NCBI GenBank assembly: GCA_946403965.1
Contig: CAMJBT010000015.1
Span: forward strand, 1 to 52,459
DNA length: 52,459 nt
From: an uncultured Pseudobutyrivibrio sp.
GTDB taxonomy: Bacteria; Bacillota; Clostridia; Lachnospirales; Lachnospiraceae
Reading direction: 5' to 3'
Shown piece after piece: positions 8,433 to 17,361 of this stretch. The first letter of the stretch is position 1. Every line of letters begins with the position of its first letter. Below the pieces are notes generated by a model that saw only the letters and a program-made list of their open reading frames with translations, had not been told where the DNA came from and searched no databases. The position numbers and the translations under genes were made by a program.

Positions 8433-9899
8433 CTAGAACTGATAATAAATAAATGGATTATAGGTTCCATTTACAAGGAACAACAAGCTTAGAAGAAGCA
8501 GTGCAAGACATACCAACATATTTCCTTTCACCGCCTTTACACTCATGTGAGCCTGAACAAAACCGCCAAATATTGAAGCACAAACAAAGGCTATTACTCC
8601 CATACCTGAAAGGTAATTTAAAAGATTTAGCGGCTTGAATCCTCCGATAAACATTCTGGAAATGAAAGTACCTGCCGCTATGATCGTTTCCGCTCTAAAT
8701 ACTACCCAAAGCAAAGTCACCACTATAAAAATCAACATGCGATTAAAAAACTTGATCGGATTCTTCGCAAGTATTTTCCCAAACCACAGTCTTTCAAATA
8801 TCAAAAGCATGCCATATACAAGTCCCCATACAAGGAAGGTCCAGTTGGCACCATGCCATATTCCTGTAAGTAAAAAAACAATGAAAATATTAAAGCAGGT
8901 GTCTCCCATTCCGTGTCGACTTCCACCAAGTGGTATATATACATAGTCTCTAAACCATGTGGACAGTGAAATATGCCAACGTCTCCAAAATTCCTGAATT
9001 GATTCAGACCTGTACGGATGATTAAAATTTTCCTTGAAATCAAAACCAAACATTTTTCCAAGCCCTATTGCCATATCAGAGTATCCACTGAAATCATAGT
9101 AAATTTGAAATGTGTAACAGATGGCTCCTAGCCACGAAACCGTCACATCAAGCTGCGATAAATCAGATGCCCATATTTTGTCTGCTATAGACGCAAGGGT
9201 GTTTGCAATCAATACTTTTTTGGCTAACCCGAAACAAAAACGCTTAATTCCTTCAGCAAACTCATATGAACCTACGCTTCTTTCGGAAAGCTGTGTAGCG
9301 ATATCCTTATAATGGACAATTGGGCCAGCAATCAACTGTGGAAAGCAGGAAATATAAAGAGCAAAGTACCACAGATTTGCTTGAAGCTCTGCATCATTGT
9401 TATAAACATCAATAACATAAGAAAGCGCCTGGAAAGTGAAGAATGAAATACCAACAGGTAATACAATTTCTGGAATCCCAAGAATTCCTGTTCCCACACC
9501 TGAAAAAATACCAGTAACACGTTCAGCTTTTGATAAATCACCTGGAAATAATAAATTCTCTATGGTAGCTATAAAGAAATTGAAATACTTAAAAAAGAAC
9601 AGCATGCCCATATCTGCAAGGACAGCAAAAATAAGCCCCAAACGACCAACCAGACGTGAATGGCGATTTGGAGCGCAAAGAAAGCCAGCCCCCCAGTTTA
9701 TAAATATCACTACACCAATAAGCAGAAGATACTTTATCCCACCGAAGGCATAAAAAATCAAGCTTTCAACAAGTAATATGTAATTAGACAATCTAATTCT
9801 GCGATCTATTCCACCACCAGTGATTCTTGGAACACCATAGTACACCAAGAGACACAGTGGCAAAAAGATTGTGCAAAATATAAGTGAGCTAAATACCAA
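8433..9899 (-). CDS. MBOAT family O-acyltransferase (AlgI/DltB-like)
   Basis: 488 aa polytopic membrane protein, about ten or more hydrophobic segments. It carries the MBOAT core EFWRRWHISLSTWFRDYVY (about residues 300-320) followed by IPLGGSRHG, and the invariant His in LTGIWHGANWTF. Family role: transfers acyl groups from a cytoplasmic donor across the membrane to a partner. The start is TTG with GGGAGAG a few nt upstream; it begins 1 nt after the stop of the acyltransferase-3 gene, implying coupling. The direct partner is probably the downstream AlgX-like protein. No dltA/dltC genes are adjacent, so D-alanylation is less likely than acetylation. Confidence 0.88.
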   Translation of the reverse strand: MVFSSLIFCTIFLPLCLLVYYGVPRITGGGIDRRIRLSNYILLVESLIFYAFGGIKYLLLIGVVIFINWGAGFLCAPNRHSRLVGRLGLIFAVLADMGMLFFFKYFNFFIATIENLLFPGDLSKAERVTGIFSGVGTGILGIPEIVLPVGISFFTFQALSYVIDVYNNDAELQANLWYFALYISCFPQLIAGPIVHYKDIATQLSERSVGSYEFAEGIKRFCFGLAKKVLIANTLASIADKIWASDLSQLDVTVSWLGAICYTFQIYYDFSGYSDMAIGLGKMFGFDFKENFNHPYRSESIQEFWRRWHISLSTWFRDYVYIPLGGSRHGMGDTCFNIFIVFLLTGIWHGANWTFLVWGLVYGMLLIFERLWFGKILAKNPIKFFNRMLIFIVVTLLWVVFRAETIIAAGTFISRMFIGGFKPLNLLNYLSGMGVIAFVCASIFGGFVQAHMSVKAVKGNMLVCLALLLLSLLFLVNGTYNPFIYYQF

Positions 9900-9900
9900 T

Positions 9901-11004
9901 TTACTCTCCCTTTTCCTCTAAGATAAGTTTTCTAAGAGGTTTGTGTTTATTGAACCACCCTACAGTGAAATAACAACATAATGCACCTATAAATGTAATT
10001 AAGGTACAAAGAAATGCCTTCATTGCAAAGCTATATTCTTGAAACAGATCCTGCACCAATCTGATTGCATAGAACTGATTCAAATAAATCATAAGACTGG
10101 CTCTTCCAAGACCATAAAAAATTGGTTTGTCAAAAAAATCTCCCCATGGATTAACATCCAAAAAAGAAAGAATAACACCAAGCCAAAGCACAAAGATTAC
10201 AGGATAGCTATAGTCCACATCCATCTTTGTACAGGCAAAATAGAATGCGGTTATATAGCAACCAAGTTCCAATAATGCCAATAATACTTTTCCAGTTTTT
10301 GTAAATTTGTATTTACTAAACTGACGAGTGAGACTGCAGGTACAACACCCCAATGCCATCTCCGATAAACCTCTAAGAAAGCATTTGTAGAACATACCTG
10401 TCCATCCATCTATACCTGCGATTCCATCAAACTCATGGTTCATATATCCCAAAATAAAAAGTGCCAACAATGGGCAAATTATTTTTACGAATACTTCATA
10501 ATGTCGACGTAGCAATGGGTAAAAAATAAATGTGACCATCAACCACACATCCACATACCAGGTCAACTTATTGACCCAATTACTATCGAATCCAAACACC
10601 TGTAAAAAGAAAATAGATGCCCAGGAATCAACGACATACTGAAGCCTGTCACTAGTTGTCTTTTCCAAATAATACGCATTTACGATAATTGTAAGAATGA
10701 TTGCAAAAAGATGGTACGGAAATATGTTCCAGAACTTCTTTTTCATTACAAGGGCTGTCTCTGTACCTATAAATTCTGTAGATTGCTCACGCTTTGCATA
10801 TGCAGCCGATGCCAACAGATATCCAGATACAATAAAGAAGAATTCTACACCGATATATCCTCTTGCAAAGAAGTTCAATCCTGTATGTCCAAGTTCAATC
10901 AAATCATCACCAGCAAAACGCTTGTGAATATGAAAAAATAAAATCGCTAAGGCAAAAATAAAACGCAAAAACTCAACTCGTCCATTTCTCTTAGTTTTTG
11001 TCAT
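9901..11004 (-). CDS. Acyltransferase family 3 membrane protein (OafA/YrhL-like)
   Basis: 367 aa with about ten membrane segments. The N-terminal signature GRVEFLRFIFALAILFFHIH and the RGYIGVEFFFIVSGYLLA segment are diagnostic for acyltransferase-3, whose members O-acetylate surface polysaccharides, peptidoglycan or teichoic acids using acetyl-CoA. Its stop is 1 nt from the MBOAT start and its own start is 5 nt after the PH-domain gene stop, so the four genes form one transcript. Two unrelated membrane acyltransferases in one operon suggest two modifications of the same envelope polymer, or a sequential pair. That part is inference. Confidence 0.88.
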   Translation of the reverse strand: MTKTKRNGRVEFLRFIFALAILFFHIHKRFAGDDLIELGHTGLNFFARGYIGVEFFFIVSGYLLASAAYAKREQSTEFIGTETALVMKKKFWNIFPYHLFAIILTIIVNAYYLEKTTSDRLQYVVDSWASIFFLQVFGFDSNWVNKLTWYVDVWLMVTFIFYPLLRRHYEVFVKIICPLLALFILGYMNHEFDGIAGIDGWTGMFYKCFLRGLSEMALGCCTCSLTRQFSKYKFTKTGKVLLALLELGCYITAFYFACTKMDVDYSYPVIFVLWLGVILSFLDVNPWGDFFDKPIFYGLGRASLMIYLNQFYAIRLVQDLFQEYSFAMKAFLCTLITFIGALCCYFTVGWFNKHKPLRKLILEEKGE

Positions 11005-11009
11005 ACTGA

Positions 11010-11396
11010 TTATAACTCTCCATCATGATTGTCATCGTCAAAGTCTACGTCACCACCCATATATTCACGGCTGGAAACGCGATTTGCCTTGCGCTGCTGT
11101 TCCACCTGTACAGAAAGCATTTCCTTCACATTTGCTGAGTTCTTTACGTTTTTGATTTCAAACGTTCCCAGACTCTTGTCTGAAGAAGTGACCAGGATTG
11201 AGCCTACGCCAAAAATTCTCTGGCCAAAGCTGCGCTTAAGCTGTAAATCTAAAATTCTATATAATCTAACTTCATTTTGTTCCAAGTTAAGAAAACCTGT
11301 CTCTACAAAAAATCGATCTTCACTCATACTATATTTTGTAAAGCTGAGAGGAAGACCAAAATGTCTTTTTCTATCGTGCCATAAAATATTCGCCAT
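11010..11396 (-). CDS. Bacterial PH-like domain protein
   Basis: 128 aa from the ATG at 11396, preceded by AAGGAGG at ideal spacing. It is soluble, with the beta-strand pattern and phrases such as ILWHDRKRHFGLPLSFTKY, EVRLYRILDLQLKRSFGQ and GVGSILVTSSD that fit the DUF304 / bacterial PH domain family. The last 15 residues are very acidic. It is the first gene of the acylation operon. Known bPH proteins are often membrane-associated and of unclear function. Confidence 0.7.
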   Translation of the reverse strand: MANILWHDRKRHFGLPLSFTKYSMSEDRFFVETGFLNLEQNEVRLYRILDLQLKRSFGQRIFGVGSILVTSSDKSLGTFEIKNVKNSANVKEMLSVQVEQQRKANRVSSREYMGGDVDFDDDNHDGEL

Positions 11397-11447
11397 GATT
11401 ACCTCCTTAATCAAATAATCGTCATTTTTATTATACCCATTCTGTAA

Positions 11448-11485
11448 CTTTAAAACAAATAGGAGCCTATCAAATGATAAGCTCC
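11448..11485 (-). terminator. Terminator of the ABC-CPBP operon
   Basis: GGAGCCTATC (11462-11471) pairs with GATAAGCTCC (11476-11485) with one internal mismatch, and on the minus strand leads into a T-rich tract. It lies 7 nt after the CPBP protease stop. Confidence 0.7.
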
Positions 11486-11492
11486 AGATTAA

Positions 11493-12347
11493 TTACTCTG
11501 TAGTTGTTACTTCCATAGTTCCTTCGTGTTTTGCAATCACATTTATAAGAAGTCTGCTAATAAAAAATGAACCAATTGCCAGTACTCCAAAGATTACAAC
11601 CATTACCTTTATTGTTACTCCATCTGCTCTGACTGATTCAGCTGCAGCGCCAATATCCTGGCCTCCATTTCCAGCACTTTGTACTGCCATTTTCATAAAG
11701 GCCAACATAATAGTATTTGAACCATTAACAAAGAAATGCATCAAGATGGAGGTAACTGTACTACCACTGGCACGATTCGTATATGCGAATAATATACCCA
11801 ACACCCATGCATAACAAAACTGATTAAAGTTTAGATGAAGCACACCAAACAAAAATCCTGAAAGAATTGCTGATGCTGCAAAGGGCATTATTTTATCAAA
11901 TCTGTTTTGGAAAAATCCACGCATAATCAATTCTTCACTAATTGGAGCAATTATAGCTACTGCAATGAAAGTATTTAATAGTGAAGTGTTCATTAACAAA
12001 TCCATAGATTGCACCATAGTATTTGGTACAAACAACTGGGAAAAGACATTTGCAAAAACAAACATCGGACTTGCTACCATAGTTAAAAATAAAGTAAGAA
12101 AAACTGTTCCAACTTTTATCTTTTTTATATTGTATGCCTCTAGAAATCCTTCACCTTTCATTCGTGTATACAAAACAGTTACAAGTACAAGTAATATATC
12201 TAAGATCAATGTGGCAACTAAAATATTATATTCGAAACCTGTGATCTCGAGAAATTTTGTTTTACCAAATGAAATTGCCATCACTATCAGTACTTCTATT
12301 ACAAAAACACCAAGTAATTTTATAAATTCTTTTTTGTCCTTAAGCAT
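11493..12347 (-). CDS. CPBP family intramembrane metalloprotease
   Basis: 284 aa with about eight membrane segments. The CPBP (CAAX protease/Abi) motifs are present: EELIMRGFF (Glu138-Glu139, Arg143), a glycine-rich FGVLHLNFNQF with His171, and a third conserved MHFFVN segment. Bacterial members process lipid-modified or peptide substrates or give bacteriocin self-immunity. It is the last gene of the GntR-ABC operon, starting 13 nt after the permease stop, with AAGGA upstream. That context suggests a role in peptide or antibiotic handling, but the substrate is unknown. Confidence 0.85.
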   Translation of the reverse strand: MLKDKKEFIKLLGVFVIEVLIVMAISFGKTKFLEITGFEYNILVATLILDILLVLVTVLYTRMKGEGFLEAYNIKKIKVGTVFLTLFLTMVASPMFVFANVFSQLFVPNTMVQSMDLLMNTSLLNTFIAVAIIAPISEELIMRGFFQNRFDKIMPFAASAILSGFLFGVLHLNFNQFCYAWVLGILFAYTNRASGSTVTSILMHFFVNGSNTIMLAFMKMAVQSAGNGGQDIGAAAESVRADGVTIKVMVVIFGVLAIGSFFISRLLINVIAKHEGTMEVTTTE

Positions 12348-12360
12348 TGTTTTTTCCTTC

Positions 12361-13032
12361 CTATGAATTGAATTTAACTTCTATTTTTCTGAATGTGAGC
12401 CAATTAATCAATATTCCTGCTATTACAGCCACAACTATTCCAATCCAGAATGTAATCTGAATCGAGTCCCCATTTGGAACTGTTTCAAATATAAAGCTCA
12501 TAATAGCCTTATACCCTTTTTTCAATACAGCCAGATGTGGCCCTACAAAACATAAAAACATAAAGCAACCATAATAAATCCAATATGCAATCTTGCCGTA
12601 TTTGATTATATTATTCGCAACCAGTCCTTCCAAGAGCATAAATAACACATAACAACATCCCGCAGCAGTAATAATAATGCTTTTTTCTACATCTATTAAA
12701 AGCACACATGCAAGAATTGTCATTATCATTATTTCAAGAAAATCTACAATTCTACTGTAAATAAAAAGTTTTTTTCTAGGCATTCCAAAAGCCAGACCCC
12801 TAGGTATCTCATCTACACTAATTAATATCTTCCAAAATACATTAATACCTATATATAATCCAAAAAAGGCACCAACTGTTATATGATAGGCTTTTCTAAA
12901 TGATTCAGTTTCTTTAGCAGCTATTACAAGTAATCCTATTATGATAACAACAGCCATAAACGCAAACATAGCAAAGCACATTAATAAACCGCTCTTTTTT
13001 AATTGAGCAATTGCTCTAATATCATTTTTCAT
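12361..13032 (-). CDS. ABC-2-like transporter permease subunit
   Basis: 223 aa with about six hydrophobic helices and little else. Its position directly after an ABC ATPase and another membrane protein, and before CPBP, makes it the second membrane subunit of the exporter. GGAGGAAAT precedes the ATG. The charged segment GMPRKKLFIYSR after the second helix resembles the first cytoplasmic loop of ABC-2 type permeases. The neighbouring 211-aa protein has a matching GGRRKDIFWGE loop, so the two probably form a heterodimer. Confidence 0.7.
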   Translation of the reverse strand: MKNDIRAIAQLKKSGLLMCFAMFAFMAVVIIIGLLVIAAKETESFRKAYHITVGAFFGLYIGINVFWKILISVDEIPRGLAFGMPRKKLFIYSRIVDFLEIMIMTILACVLLIDVEKSIIITAAGCCYVLFMLLEGLVANNIIKYGKIAYWIYYGCFMFLCFVGPHLAVLKKGYKAIMSFIFETVPNGDSIQITFWIGIVVAVIAGILINWLTFRKIEVKFNS

Positions 13033-13045
13033 ATTTCCTCCAAAT

Positions 13046-13681
13046 TTAAATAACCATTAGCCTTTGATATAGTTTATACACCCATATTTCTAATACTATG
13101 TACAATATAGAAGCAACTAATCCAAGCAATGCAACACTGTATGGCGGGAAATCAAAAAAACCTAGACTACTCATAGCCATTGCATATCCAAATGAACCTG
13201 CTATTACCACAACCCCCAATATCACATATCTACCAAATTTTCCTACTGTAAATCCAATAATAACCCCGATTGGGCCTGCAATTATTGCAAATATTATTCC
13301 ACTTAAAATATTTACTACATATCCTGTGTTGCTGGAAACAATCGCTACAATTATGTACAACAAACTGTTTATAAAAACTATTGTGAATTGCTTTATAATT
13401 TCACCCCAAAATATATCTTTTCTTCGTCCACCCATAGCAAGTACTATATTGTCGTACCAATTTGGGCCATACATGGAATAAACTCCATTCATCAAAATCA
13501 CAAAGACTATTCCTAAAGAAAGCAAATTTTCTATGGCATATTCAATACCAGACATACTATGATTGCTGGCTTCCAAAGATTGAAACAGTATAATTACACT
13601 TTGGATTAATACGCACCAGCCGCTTGCCTTCAATCCTTCTATAAAATAGTACTTAGCGGACACTTTCGAAAGATTGCTCAT
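13046..13681 (-). CDS. ABC-2-like transporter permease subunit
   Basis: 211 aa from the ATG at 13681, where GGAGGGGG sits 5-7 nt upstream; it starts 1 nt after the ATPase stop. Six membrane helices with the loop MGGRRKDIFWGEII, the hallmark of the coupling helix in YtrC/YtrD-like and ABC-2 permeases. It pairs with the following 223-aa protein. The encoded exporter has no substrate-binding protein, as expected for a drug or peptide exporter or a sensor of envelope stress. Confidence 0.72.
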   Translation of the reverse strand: MSNLSKVSAKYYFIEGLKASGWCVLIQSVIILFQSLEASNHSMSGIEYAIENLLSLGIVFVILMNGVYSMYGPNWYDNIVLAMGGRRKDIFWGEIIKQFTIVFINSLLYIIVAIVSSNTGYVVNILSGIIFAIIAGPIGVIIGFTVGKFGRYVILGVVVIAGSFGYAMAMSSLGFFDFPPYSVALLGLVASILYIVLEIWVYKLYQRLMVI

Positions 13682-13682
13682 A

Positions 13683-14561
13683 TTAAGCCCCCTCCCTCTC
13701 ATCTACACACATTGCATAAAACAAACTCTGTAATGGAACTGGCTCTACCTGAACCTCATTTCCAAAACTATCGACAGGCTCCTCAGCAAGAACTGTAACC
13801 ACTTTGTTGCGTCCAATACTTTCTGGATGATAAATCTTGAACCCTTCTACTGCTTTGTTTACAGCATCTACCTCACCTGAAACACGATAAGCCCTAGACA
13901 GAAGATCTTCTGTATTATCTTCATACTTGATTTCACCATCATCAATAATAATTACCTTTTCAAAAAGAGAAGCAGCTTCTTCAATAATGTGTGTACTGAT
14001 GATGAATGTTCTTCCTGTATTTGCATATTCCTCAATTACCAGCTTATAGAACTGTTCTCTTGCAACTACATCAAGTCCAGCCACAGGCTCATCCATAATT
14101 GTAATATCAGCTTTGCTGGCCAAAGCAACAATAATTGTAACTGCTGATAGCATACCCTTAGAAAGCTTGCTGATTTTTTTCTTTGTATCAATTCCAAATT
14201 TTTCAATAAGCTCTTTAGCATATTCCTCATCCCAGTTTGCATAGAAAGCTCTAGCTGTAGCCAAATACTCCTTAACCTTTAAAGTATTAGGGCCAAATAT
14301 GGTCACCTGATTAATTTCTCTGGAATAACATATATGAGAAAGTGCATCTGCATTTTCCCATACAGGCTCACCATCCAATGTCACTGTACCTTCTGTAGCA
14401 GGATTTTGAGCTGTTAGAATAGACAGTAAAGTTGTTTTACCGGCACCATTCCTCCCAATCAAACCATATATTTTTCCTTCTTCAATATCGATATTTACAT
14501 TTTTTAGGACTGTGTCCTTTCCATATTTTTTAACTATATTCCTACCAGATAATGTTCCCAT
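13683..14561 (-). CDS. ABC transporter ATP-binding protein (YtrB-like)
   Basis: 292 aa. Walker A is GRNGAGKT (residues 36-43), the signature is a variant LSKGM in place of LSGGQ, Walker B is ITIMDEPVAGLD, and the H-loop is in FIISTHI. The final 70 residues form a small C-terminal domain seen in ABC-2 exporters. AAAGGAGG precedes the ATG, 16 nt after the GntR stop. Gene order GntR(YtrA-type)-ATPase-permease matches ytr-like operons of Firmicutes that respond to cell-wall antibiotics. The inducer here is unknown. Confidence 0.88.
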   Translation of the reverse strand: MGTLSGRNIVKKYGKDTVLKNVNIDIEEGKIYGLIGRNGAGKTTLLSILTAQNPATEGTVTLDGEPVWENADALSHICYSREINQVTIFGPNTLKVKEYLATARAFYANWDEEYAKELIEKFGIDTKKKISKLSKGMLSAVTIIVALASKADITIMDEPVAGLDVVAREQFYKLVIEEYANTGRTFIISTHIIEEAASLFEKVIIIDDGEIKYEDNTEDLLSRAYRVSGEVDAVNKAVEGFKIYHPESIGRNKVVTVLAEEPVDSFGNEVQVEPVPLQSLFYAMCVDEREGA

Positions 14562-14577
14562 AGTTCCTCCTTTATAA

Positions 14578-14940
14578 TTACTCTACAGAATCAATCATTT
14601 TCTTTAACTCTGATCTGCTAACACCAATCAGTTTCGCCTCTGTGATAATCTTTTTTACAAAAGTTTCCATGAAACTCTTTCTTCTTTCTTCCATAATTTT
14701 CTCCTTTGCTCCCTTTTGTACAAACATTCCTATTCCTCTCCTCTTGTATAGAATTCCCTTATCTACCAAAAGATTGATGCCCTTCGCTGCTGTTGCAGGA
14801 TTTATTTTGTAAAACTTAGAAAGCTCTGTTGTGCTAGGTACCTGCTCCTCTTCATGTAAAATATCTCGAAGAATTTCATCCTCAATCATTTCACCTATCT
14901 GCAGATAAATTGATTTATCTTCCCCTAAATTATCTAGCAC
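14578..14940 (-). CDS. GntR family transcriptional regulator, YtrA subfamily
   Basis: 120 aa with a GTG start. The frame can begin at 14949, but there the AAGGAGG would touch the codon; the GTG at 14940 has 8-nt spacing and is preferred. The N-terminal winged helix (about residues 1-70: QIGEMIEDEIL, PSTTELSKFYKINPATA, KGILYKRRGIGMFV) is followed by a short helical tail, the YtrA arrangement without a large ligand domain. It heads the ABC-CPBP operon. A perfect inverted repeat overlapping the promoter -10 (14967-14992) is the expected operator, so it probably represses its own operon. Confidence 0.88.
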   Translation of the reverse strand: MLDNLGEDKSIYLQIGEMIEDEILRDILHEEEQVPSTTELSKFYKINPATAAKGINLLVDKGILYKRRGIGMFVQKGAKEKIMEERRKSFMETFVKKIITEAKLIGVSRSELKKMIDSVE

Positions 14941-14966
14941 CTGGCTCACCTCCTTATTCTGTTCGC

Positions 14967-14992
14967 TGGTTAATTACTTGTGTAATTAACCA
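14967..14992 (-). promoter_or_regulatory. Operator palindrome for the YtrA-like regulator
   Basis: Perfect 11-bp arms TGGTTAATTAC (14967-14977) and GTAATTAACCA (14982-14992) with a 4-nt spacer. It overlaps the -10 hexamer of the operon promoter, an ideal repressor position. Size and symmetry suit a GntR dimer. Confidence 0.8.
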
Positions 14993-15018
14993 TATCACCA
15001 ATCTATCCATTTTGTCAA
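14989..15018 (-). promoter_or_regulatory. Promoter of the GntR-ABC-CPBP operon
   Basis: On the minus strand a consensus -35 TTGACA (15018-15013) is followed by 18 nt and a -10 TATGGT (14994-14989), then the operator and the AAGGAGG site of the regulator gene. Confidence 0.75.
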
Positions 15019-15033
15019 CTATAAATTGAAATT

Positions 15034-15095
15034 TACAAAAAAAGCCTGGCAAAGTAATAGTGATTTCCATAATCCCTATTACCTTGTCAGGCTTT
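15034..15095 (-). terminator. Terminator after MBL-fold gene
   Basis: A long stem (15041-15060 with 15075-15095, AAGCCTGGCAA-GTAATAG and its near complement) is followed on the minus strand by a run of seven T. It starts 8 nt after the hydrolase stop. Confidence 0.82.
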
Positions 15096-15103
15096 GGTTT
15101 ATA

Positions 15104-15925
15104 CTAAAACTCCATTACCATTCCAACCTTAAGCTGATGAATTCTGTTTCCAAACTCGGCCTTCATGATGTCATACGCCCTATCCTTTGTACAATGTCCA
15201 GTATAAATCTGATCTATTCCAGTTCCACTAATATCCTGGGCAATTCGTTCCACTACTTTATCACGTTTATTAAACAAATGAAGACCACCAATTAAAGCAT
15301 GCAGATGCTTGTCAGGAAATGTTCTTTTGACTTCGTTAATAATGTTTACTGCTCCACCATGGCAACAACTGTTTAATATAACAAGACCTCTATCCGTATC
15401 AAGCACTAGACTTTGTTCATGAGAGAAATCATCCGGCTTGGTGTAGGTCTGGCTTTTTCTATACATCATTTCACTACGGCCAATCCATTCTAGTCTGGCA
15501 GTTTTATGTGGAATAAGATACACTCCATCACACAATTCATAGTCTCCATGCAAAAGTTCAATTCTATCTGCATAATCCTCTAATAAAGTCTCTGGAATAC
15601 CTATATACCTTTTAGAAAACAATTTCATATGATAACAATCGGGTGCCACTGATTCTCTCATATAAAATTTCGCCTTTGTGTTATCTTTGAAAAATCGCGG
15701 AATACCATTGGCATGATCATAATGAGCATGACTTAATACTCCATAATCAATCGTACTAATGTCAAACCCAAGCTTTTCCAGATTATCTGCAAATAACTCT
15801 GTTGAACCAGCATCAAGAAGAATTTTTTTATTTCCATATTCAACCAGAATACATAATCCCCATTCTCCCTTTAGATCACCATCTGGAATATTGTCCACTA
15901 TAACAGTTATCTTTGTCTTTTCCAT
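15104..15925 (-). CDS. MBL-fold metallo-hydrolase
   Basis: 273 aa from the ATG at 15925, which has AGGGGG about 8 nt upstream. The metal-binding motif is SHAHYDHANG (HxHxDH), with further metal ligands in NSCCHGG and TGHCT. The layout matches the branch often annotated as 7,8-dihydropterin-6-methyl synthase-like MBL hydrolases, found in archaea and anaerobes, whose real substrates are unclear. It follows the RlmD-like gene by 47 nt on the same strand and ends at a strong terminator, so it is probably the last gene of the yhaM-rlmD-MBL unit. Confidence 0.82.
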   Translation of the reverse strand: MEKTKITVIVDNIPDGDLKGEWGLCILVEYGNKKILLDAGSTELFADNLEKLGFDISTIDYGVLSHAHYDHANGIPRFFKDNTKAKFYMRESVAPDCYHMKLFSKRYIGIPETLLEDYADRIELLHGDYELCDGVYLIPHKTARLEWIGRSEMMYRKSQTYTKPDDFSHEQSLVLDTDRGLVILNSCCHGGAVNIINEVKRTFPDKHLHALIGGLHLFNKRDKVVERIAQDISGTGIDQIYTGHCTKDRAYDIMKAEFGNRIHQLKVGMVMEF

Positions 15926-15972
15926 CTCATTGCCCCCTGTTAATGTAAATAAAAGCCAACTATCTTTTATAA

Positions 15973-17361
15973 TCATCTGTGGAGTTTGTACAATAACGCC
16001 ACCGTTTCAGTATGCATAGTATGACCGAATTGATCGCAGACTGTATACTTCTGCAAATGGTAGCCGTTTTCCTCAAGGTGCTTCAGGTCACGGGCTAAGG
16101 TGGCACTATCGCAGCTGACGTAAACAATGCGGTCTGGCTGCATTTTTACCATGGTATCTAAAGCCACTACATTGCAGCCTTTACGAGGAGGATCTACCAT
16201 AATGACATCTGGATGAGACATCTTTTCGTAAATCTCAGGCAGTACTATCTCTGCTTCTCCGCAGTAGAACTCGGCATTTGATAGTCCATTGAGCTTTGCA
16301 TTGGCCTTGGCGTTTTCTATGGCCTGTGGCACTACCTCAATTCCTATCACACGTCCAGAGTGCTTTGCCATGGAAAGAGAAATGGTGCCAATACCACAGT
16401 AGAGGTCCCACACTTCTTCCTTTCCAGTAAGTGAAGCATATTCTAATGCCTTACTATATAATCTTTCCATCTGATCATGGTTGACCTGATAGAATGAATT
16501 TGCACTGATATCAAAAGCGATGGTATCACCATTTGTAAGAGTAATGGTATCCCTGATAGCTTCCTTGCCATAAAGAACTTTTGTCTCATACCCCATGATG
16601 ACATTGTCACGTCGAGTGTTAATGTTCAAAACCAATGATGCAAGAGTTGTCTCTACACTTCGTATATGCGATATTAGAGAATCAACCTTTGGCAATGATT
16701 CACCGTTGACTACTACACATACCATTATTTCGCCAGTTGCCCTACCTTCTCTCACCAGTACGTGACGAATTAATCCTTTGCCACTAGCCTCATCATAAGG
16801 AGCGACTTTGCATTCTTTCATGTAGTCTATTACCGCATATACGATATCCATACTCTTTTTAGAGCATATCTTACAGTCATCAGATGGAACTATTCTATGG
16901 CTTCTGGCCCCATAAAATCCTGCAATAATATTCCCTTCCTTATCTGTACCAATTGGCACCTGTGCCTTATTACGATAACGAAGTGGTTCTGTCATTCCAA
17001 GAATCGGCTCGCGAATAGAATCTACATAAGCTCTATCATATCCACCAATCTTTACTAGATTATTAGCTACTATATTGTCCTTAATCTCAAGCTGCTTTGC
17101 ATAATCTACCTGCATGATTTGGCAGCCGCCACACTGCTTTGCATTGGGGCAGGCTGGCTCAACCCTATAAGGACTGGCCTCAACAACTTCTTTTAATGCA
17201 GCAAAACAATAGGTCTTTTTAACCTTTGTAATAATGACATCACAAACATCACCAACCACTGCATCTTTGACAAAAATGGTCACACCATCAGTGTGACCAA
17301 TTCCAGCCCCCTCAAGGGACATATCTTCTATTGTTAATCTTACAATATCGTTTTTATTCAT
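15973..17361 (-). CDS. rlmD: 23S rRNA (uracil-C5)-methyltransferase, RlmD/RlmCD family
   Basis: 462 aa. The N-terminal TRAM RNA-binding domain (about 1-60) is followed by an iron-sulfur motif CPNAKQCGGC (Cys71, 77, 80, with a fourth Cys in DDCKIC) and a SAM-dependent methylase domain with YCGIGTISLSMA, VDPPRKGC and the catalytic CDSATLARDL block. Family members methylate U747 and/or U1939 of 23S rRNA; Gram-positive enzymes can do both (RlmCD). The ATG overlaps the stop of the upstream yhaM-like gene by 1 nt (TAATG), implying translational coupling. Confidence 0.9.
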   Translation of the reverse strand: MNKNDIVRLTIEDMSLEGAGIGHTDGVTIFVKDAVVGDVCDVIITKVKKTYCFAALKEVVEASPYRVEPACPNAKQCGGCQIMQVDYAKQLEIKDNIVANNLVKIGGYDRAYVDSIREPILGMTEPLRYRNKAQVPIGTDKEGNIIAGFYGARSHRIVPSDDCKICSKKSMDIVYAVIDYMKECKVAPYDEASGKGLIRHVLVREGRATGEIMVCVVVNGESLPKVDSLISHIRSVETTLASLVLNINTRRDNVIMGYETKVLYGKEAIRDTITLTNGDTIAFDISANSFYQVNHDQMERLYSKALEYASLTGKEEVWDLYCGIGTISLSMAKHSGRVIGIEVVPQAIENAKANAKLNGLSNAEFYCGEAEIVLPEIYEKMSHPDVIMVDPPRKGCNVVALDTMVKMQPDRIVYVSCDSATLARDLKHLEENGYHLQKYTVCDQFGHTMHTETVALLYKLHR

